This document shows, one piece after another, positions 13,230 to 16,485 of a stretch of 16,485 bases of DNA (position 1 is the first letter of the stretch; each line of letters opens with the position of its first letter). Source of the DNA: Candidatus Aerophobus profundus SCGC AAA252-L23 (GTDB lineage: Bacteria; Aerophobota; Aerophobia; Aerophobales; Aerophobaceae); NCBI GenBank assembly GCA_000402295.1, contig AQRW01000128.1:1-16485 (forward strand), given 5' to 3'. The notes beneath the pieces were generated by a model. That model was not told the origin of the DNA, searched no databases, and saw nothing but the letters and a program-made list of their open reading frames with translations. The translations under genes were made by a program, and so were the position numbers.

Positions 13230-13808
13230 TTAAATATACCTCAGAGCCTCCTTAATTAATTCAGCCAGTTTTTTATTTTCATCGGCCAAATAATGAACTT
13301 TCTCCACGGCCCTGGCCGCCTCAGCTCTGGTATACCCCAGGGAAATTAGAGCTAAAAGGGTGTCTTTCAGCAGGCTTCCTTCTTCAGCAATAAAACCAAC
13401 TTCTCCTCCCATTTTTTCCCTCAACTCCAGAATCAATCTCTGAGCAGTTTTCTTCCCTATTCCCGGAATATGAGTCAAAGTATCCAGGTCCGCTTTCTCA
13501 ATGGCCTGTTTAAATCTATCCGGAGTAGCTCTTGACAAAATTCTCAGGGCAGATTTAGGACCAATACTGGAAACAGAGATAAGCAGATAAAAAAGGGCTC
13601 TTTCCTCTAACTGGCAAAAACCATAGAGGTTTATCCCGTTATCTTTTTTCAGATGCAAATAAGTGTAGAGCTTTACTTCTTCACCCGGGGAAGGAAGCGC
13701 CTCATAACTAAAGAGAGACAGGTCAACCTGATATCCCACTCCTCCTACTTCTACTACCGCCCAACCAGGGCTTTTCTCTTTGAGAATTCCCCTGAGATAT
13801 TCAATCAT
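13230..13808 (-). CDS. ruvA: Holliday junction branch migration protein RuvA
   Basis: Tetrameric Holliday-junction-binding subunit that loads RuvB. It has 192 residues, normal length. The N-terminal OB-fold (1-65) starts MIEYLRGIL. Two helix-hairpin-helix motifs follow, VSSIGPKSAL (79-88) and IPGIGKKTAQR (about 113-123). The RuvB-contacting domain III (KDTLLALISLGYTRAEAARAV) lies near the C terminus. The ATG at 13806-13808 has a good GAGGAAG site inside the 11-bp gap after the ferredoxin gene. ruvC is not nearby. Confidence 0.98.
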   Translation of the reverse strand: MIEYLRGILKEKSPGWAVVEVGGVGYQVDLSLFSYEALPSPGEEVKLYTYLHLKKDNGINLYGFCQLEERALFYLLISVSSIGPKSALRILSRATPDRFKQAIEKADLDTLTHIPGIGKKTAQRLILELREKMGGEVGFIAEEGSLLKDTLLALISLGYTRAEAARAVEKVHYLADENKKLAELIKEALRYI

Positions 13809-13819
13809 TTTTTTCTTCC

Positions 13820-14023
13820 TCAGTTTTTTTCCAGAACAGCAATAGCCACGTCAGGACAGACCAGAGCACATATACCACAACTGTTGCACCTTCCAGTCTC
13901 ATCATAAACAGCCGGATGAAAACCTTTGTCATTAAAATCACTGTCCAGATGAATTAATCCCCGGGGACAAAACTTCACACAAAAACCGCAACCTTTGCAT
14001 CTTTGTCTGTCTATCTTTATCAT
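13820..14023 (-). CDS. 2[4Fe-4S] ferredoxin
   Basis: Small electron carrier of 67 residues with two complete cluster motifs. The first is CKGCGFCVKFCP (Cys9, 12, 15, 19) and the second is CNSCGICALVCP (Cys46, 49, 52, 56). The spacing and the segment RGLIHLDSDFNDKGFHPAVYDE between the motifs resemble the delta subunit of 2-oxoacid:ferredoxin oxidoreductases (KorD type). However, no oxidoreductase subunits follow here; the next gene is ruvA, 11 bp on. The protein may be a stand-alone ferredoxin or a KorD separated from its complex. The ATG at 14021-14023 lacks a clear ribosome-binding site and lies 2 bp after the stop of a possible small ORF, so translation may be coupled. Confidence 0.9.
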   Translation of the reverse strand: MIKIDRQRCKGCGFCVKFCPRGLIHLDSDFNDKGFHPAVYDETGRCNSCGICALVCPDVAIAVLEKN

Positions 14024-14025
14024 AA

Positions 14026-14115
14026 TTATTTTGGCTCTTGATTAATGGTTTTACCGCCACAAAATCCTTTCTCCAGCTCAACAAAATGTATGACCTTTTC
14101 ATCCCAGCATTCCAA
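14026..14115 (-). CDS. Possible 29-residue small protein, unrecognised
   Basis: I do not recognise this frame. It would start at TTG (14113-14115) directly after GGGGGGAAGAAA and overlap the end of the upstream HAD-like gene by 17 bp. It ends at TAA (14026-14028), two bases before the ferredoxin ATG. The product contains ECWDEKVIHFVELEKG followed by FCGGKTINQEPK, with two cysteines and codons like those of the neighbours. A Shine-Dalgarno-like purine run and tight spacing on both sides suggest a coupled gene. A frame this short can easily arise by chance. Confidence 0.3.
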   Translation of the reverse strand: MECWDEKVIHFVELEKGFCGGKTINQEPK

Positions 14116-15151
14116 TTTCTTCCCCCCGTACTTGCCTTCTCACTATCTCACTTCTTTCAATTAAAGAACAACGGTTCTTTTCGGTTAAGATGGCCAGATA
14201 AGCATTGGTCACTGGGGAAAGCAGTTTCTTCTTCCAATCATCGGGAAGATTTCTTGGCCAATCCTGACTAATTTTTAGCACTCCTTCTTTTCCTCTCTGA
14301 TGGAAAATTTCTCCTAAGAATAAAATAGGTAAGGCAGTAAAAGAGGTGCAAGCAAACTCTGCCTCTCTCACCGCGTAGCGATTCCCATTGAAAGAAACAG
14401 CCACCCCACCTCTCTGGCGAACCAATCTAAGCACCTCCATATCGGTAATGCTATCCCCCACATACATTATCTCTGACATCGAGCTCGAGGTCCCGCACAA
14501 ATCCAGCAAGGGTTTTATTTTTTCACTACCTCCCACCGGCTGAATTTTCTCCATTATATGCCCACAGTTCATTTTAGCGATCTTCCTTTGAAAGACATCC
14601 TCCAGTCGGTCAATAACTTCCCGGGCCGAAGGAGTAAGCTGAGCAATATTCATCACTCCTTCTAGGCTAAAAAGGGAAAATTCAGAGATCTCCTCCTTTA
14701 GTCCCCGAAGAATTCGAGCTTCTTCCTCCGATAGACTATATCGGTCCAAATCCAAATCTGTACCGTAAATACGAAGAGAGGATCCTATTTTTTTACTAAC
14801 AGCTTCTACATAGAAACAATAACTAGTGCTGAGAATGGAAACAGTAGTCAGGTAACTTAATCTTCGAACCACTCTGGGAGCTTCTGGAACAAATCTAATG
14901 TGGGTTTCGCAGAACTGCCTAACTTTCTCATTGGTGACCCCAAAGGCCTTAAGGAAGGGAACAATGAACTTGAGAGTGTTGCCGGCTCGATAACCCGGCC
15001 TTTTTATTACCTCAGCTAAATAGTCATCGTAGCGGCTTAAAAGAGAGAAAAAATGTTCTCCCCGAGCCATGAAGTGACCACATAACTCCAGAGCATTATC
15101 ATTTAGAGTAATCGGACCCTCACAATCCAGAAATATCATTTTATTTATCAT
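14099..15151 (-). CDS. HAD-like phosphatase resembling COG4030
   Basis: Predicted hydrolase of 350 residues. The start IFLDCEGPITLNDNA (6-20) is HAD motif I, with nucleophile Asp9 but Glu11 where most phosphatases have a second Asp. STSY (near 110) fits motif II, GGSEKIKPLL near 210 may supply the motif III Lys, and YVGDSITDMEVL is a clear motif IV. The region YDDYLAEVIKRPGYRAGNTLKFIVPFL recalls a family (COG4030) known mostly from archaea, some of whose members are named EhaR for their linkage to a hydrogenase. There are no hydrogenase genes here, so that name should not be transferred. The ATG at 15149-15151 has a weak ribosome-binding site; a second ATG lies four codons on. Confidence 0.65.
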   Translation of the reverse strand: MINKMIFLDCEGPITLNDNALELCGHFMARGEHFFSLLSRYDDYLAEVIKRPGYRAGNTLKFIVPFLKAFGVTNEKVRQFCETHIRFVPEAPRVVRRLSYLTTVSILSTSYCFYVEAVSKKIGSSLRIYGTDLDLDRYSLSEEEARILRGLKEEISEFSLFSLEGVMNIAQLTPSAREVIDRLEDVFQRKIAKMNCGHIMEKIQPVGGSEKIKPLLDLCGTSSSMSEIMYVGDSITDMEVLRLVRQRGGVAVSFNGNRYAVREAEFACTSFTALPILFLGEIFHQRGKEGVLKISQDWPRNLPDDWKKKLLSPVTNAYLAILTEKNRCSLIERSEIVRRQVRGEEIGMLG

Positions 15152-15178
15152 TTGCTACCACGACTGGAAGGTAGAAAT

Positions 15179-16015
15179 TCATAAAACAGAAAATTGGCCA
15201 TCCAGACAGAGAGGCTGATCTCTTTTTTTCCCAATCAGAACTGCTCCCTTCTCAATTCTTATTTTTCCCTCGGCCACGGCTTGAAGAGTCATTACTACGA
15301 GAGGGAACTCTCTTTTGACTCCTTCCCTTCTGATGGCCTTAAATAATGGCTCACCCTCACCCTCTTCTTTTTGAATTTGCTTCAGGCCTTTTTTCTTAAT
15401 CTTCTTTTTCATTTGATCCCAAAGTGAGGTAAATTTCTCCCCTTTCAAACTAAAGCTACTGTAGGTTAAGGGAGAACCTGAATCCAACAGAGAAGTGACC
15501 AGATGCATCATAACCCCACTCCTATCAGCCTCCTCTTCAATTAGTTGCCAAATTACCTCCTGCCAAGTTCCCCGGGGTCCCCCCGGAAGTGCCGGATGTA
15601 GATTTATTACCGGATGGTTTCGGCAGAATTTCCCCCCCAGGATAAGCATATAACCAGCTAAGACAATTACATCTACCGAGTGCTCTCTAATCAGTCTCAT
15701 TATCTTGCGGTCATAAAGTAGACGCCAGCGATTAATCAAAAGCAAATTCCCCTTTTTTTGTTCGATCAAGGCCTTTTTCCTTAACTGAGGAAAAAATTTC
15801 CGGGAAGAGCAACAAATCAAGGGCATCCTTAAGTCTTCTATCAGACGGAAAAAACTATCACTAATCTGAGATTCTCTCCATTCACGATTACTAAAAACAT
15901 AGCAAATTCTCGAATCAGGAATTGTCCCTCTCTCCATATTTTCCATGGCCATGCGGAGTAGATCCCGAGCCGCCCAGTCACGACCAGTAGAAAACCAACC
16001 CACTCTAAACGTCAT
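15179..16015 (-). CDS. Formyltransferase-fold protein, PurN-like
   Basis: Predicted folate-dependent formyl transfer enzyme of 278 residues. VDVIVLAGYMLIL (115-127, numbered from the GTG) matches the PurN core. VINLHPALPG supplies Asn139 and His141, and HLVTSLLDSGSP supplies Asp179, the three catalytic positions of glycinamide ribonucleotide formyltransferase. The N terminus, usually GSGxGSN-like in PurN, is instead WFSTGRDWAARDLL. The protein also carries ~70 extra C-terminal residues including a Lys-rich stretch (MKKKIKKKG). The substrate may therefore differ. The ATG at 16013-16015 is preferred because it overlaps the kinase stop (TGATG) and follows AAGGGGGAAG; a GTG one codon earlier is possible. 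Confidence 0.78.
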   Translation of the reverse strand: MTFRVGWFSTGRDWAARDLLRMAMENMERGTIPDSRICYVFSNREWRESQISDSFFRLIEDLRMPLICCSSRKFFPQLRKKALIEQKKGNLLLINRWRLLYDRKIMRLIREHSVDVIVLAGYMLILGGKFCRNHPVINLHPALPGGPRGTWQEVIWQLIEEEADRSGVMMHLVTSLLDSGSPLTYSSFSLKGEKFTSLWDQMKKKIKKKGLKQIQKEEGEGEPLFKAIRREGVKREFPLVVMTLQAVAEGKIRIEKGAVLIGKKRDQPLCLDGQFSVL

Positions 16016-16485
16016 CACTTCCCCCTTAACGAGGTTGAGGGAAGAACTTCCTGCCCCAAATAATCCAGTAAGAATCTTTTATCCGGATATCTCCCTCGTC
16101 CGTAAGTACCAAGACTAAAAGTCGCTGCTCTGGTAGCCAGATCAGCACAACCAAGCAAGGAAAGTCCCCGAAGAAGCCCGGATAGGAAACCGGCCGCAAA
16201 AACATCTCCTGCCCCAGTAGTATCTTTAACCTCCACCCGGGGGGAGGGAATCTCCCACTCTCCTTTACGGGAAAGAAGATAACAACCCTTATCTCCCAGA
16301 GTACAAACGACAATTTTTACCCCACACTTAAGAAGTTCCTGGGCTCCCTTCCGGTAATCCTGAGCAGTGAGTATTTCCACTTCTCTCCCGGTAGGAAAAA
16401 CGATAAAAGACCGTCTGAAAATTGGCCTCAATTCATCAAAACCACGACTAATATGGGGTTCCCCCGGGTCAAAACTAATCTTAGC
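16015..16485 (-). CDS. PfkB-family carbohydrate kinase, C-terminal part (cut by window edge)
   Basis: C-terminal ~156 residues of a ribokinase-like kinase that phosphorylates a sugar or nucleoside with ATP; the substrate is unknown. The hallmark DTTGAGD (16204-16224, minus strand) carries the anion hole and catalytic Asp, followed by VFAAGFLSGLLRG. The substrate-side segment FPTGREVEILT (near 16395) corresponds to the family's N-xx-E motif, with Thr in the usual Asn position. The frame is open to 16485, so the start lies outside; the TTG at 16429-16431 is internal. It is first of the genes seen in this cluster and is coupled by one overlapping base to the formyltransferase. Confidence 0.9.
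   Translation of the reverse strand, partial: AKISFDPGEPHISRGFDELRPIFRRSFIVFPTGREVEILTAQDYRKGAQELLKCGVKIVVCTLGDKGCYLLSRKGEWEIPSPRVEVKDTTGAGDVFAAGFLSGLLRGLSLLGCADLATRAATFSLGTYGRGRYPDKRFLLDYLGQEVLPSTSLRGK

Noticed and set aside
14099..15151. Naming the COG4030-like gene EhaR, a hydrogenase subunit
   Set aside because: No energy-converting hydrogenase genes are present, and similarity to that family was judged by eye only.

Overview
The window looks like chromosomal DNA of an uncultured bacterium of low to moderate G+C. Most genes are housekeeping genes in tight same-strand clusters, and the spacers are crowded with short palindromes and longer degenerate repeats. Nothing visible fixes the phylum. 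Repeat-laden spacers of this kind are reminiscent of candidate-phylum genomes (Omnitrophota or Aerophobetes type), but that is only a guess. No CRISPR array, tRNA, rRNA, complete insertion sequence, phage or recognisable defence system was found.

Layout. Positions 1-95 are a perfect inverted copy of 3959-4053 and encode the tail of the HAD phosphatase that lies complete at 3962-4753. Next come a minus-strand acylphosphatase (223-501) and a repeat-rich spacer. A plus-strand run follows: four type II secretion pseudopilins in canonical G-H-I-J order (917-3204), ribosomal protein S15 (rpsO), and the first ~131 codons of polynucleotide phosphorylase (pnp). At about 3959 pnp breaks off and the sequence runs straight into the HAD gene on the opposite strand. 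Together with the 95-bp inverted copy at the left edge, this is best explained as a fold-back chimera (amplification or assembly artefact). The natural order was probably glyQ-glyS-ricT-PP-loop-HAD, then position 96 onward through the pilins, rpsO and an intact pnp.

Positions 3962-9610 hold a compact minus-strand operon concerned mainly with tRNA. It reads glyQ, glyS (the two subunits of glycyl-tRNA synthetase), ricT (a Cys-rich PSP1-domain protein), a PP-loop ATPase of the tRNA-thiolation type, and the HAD-IIA phosphatase. The last three are linked by short gaps or overlapping start and stop codons. A repeat-rich spacer then leads to a plus-strand GFO/IDH/MocA oxidoreductase (10042-11073), a ~520-bp gene-free island of dispersed and inverted repeats, and a plus-strand DUF2062 membrane protein (11595-12194). 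That gene converges on ruvB with only 5 bp between the stop codons.

Positions 12200-16485 form another minus-strand cluster. In transcription order it is a PfkB sugar kinase (cut by the right edge), a PurN-like formyltransferase, a HAD-like phosphatase resembling COG4030, a possible 29-residue small protein, an 8Fe ferredoxin, ruvA and ruvB. The metabolic genes are unrelated to Holliday-junction processing and appear only to share transcription with it.

The observations most worth a second look are the chimeric junction, a REP-type palindrome family carrying a GTAG foot, a modular dispersed intergenic repeat present in several copies, the Ca2+-loop-like insertion in the GspG-like pilin, and the unassigned small ORF between the HAD-like gene and the ferredoxin gene. 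I see no clear case for an entirely new biological system.
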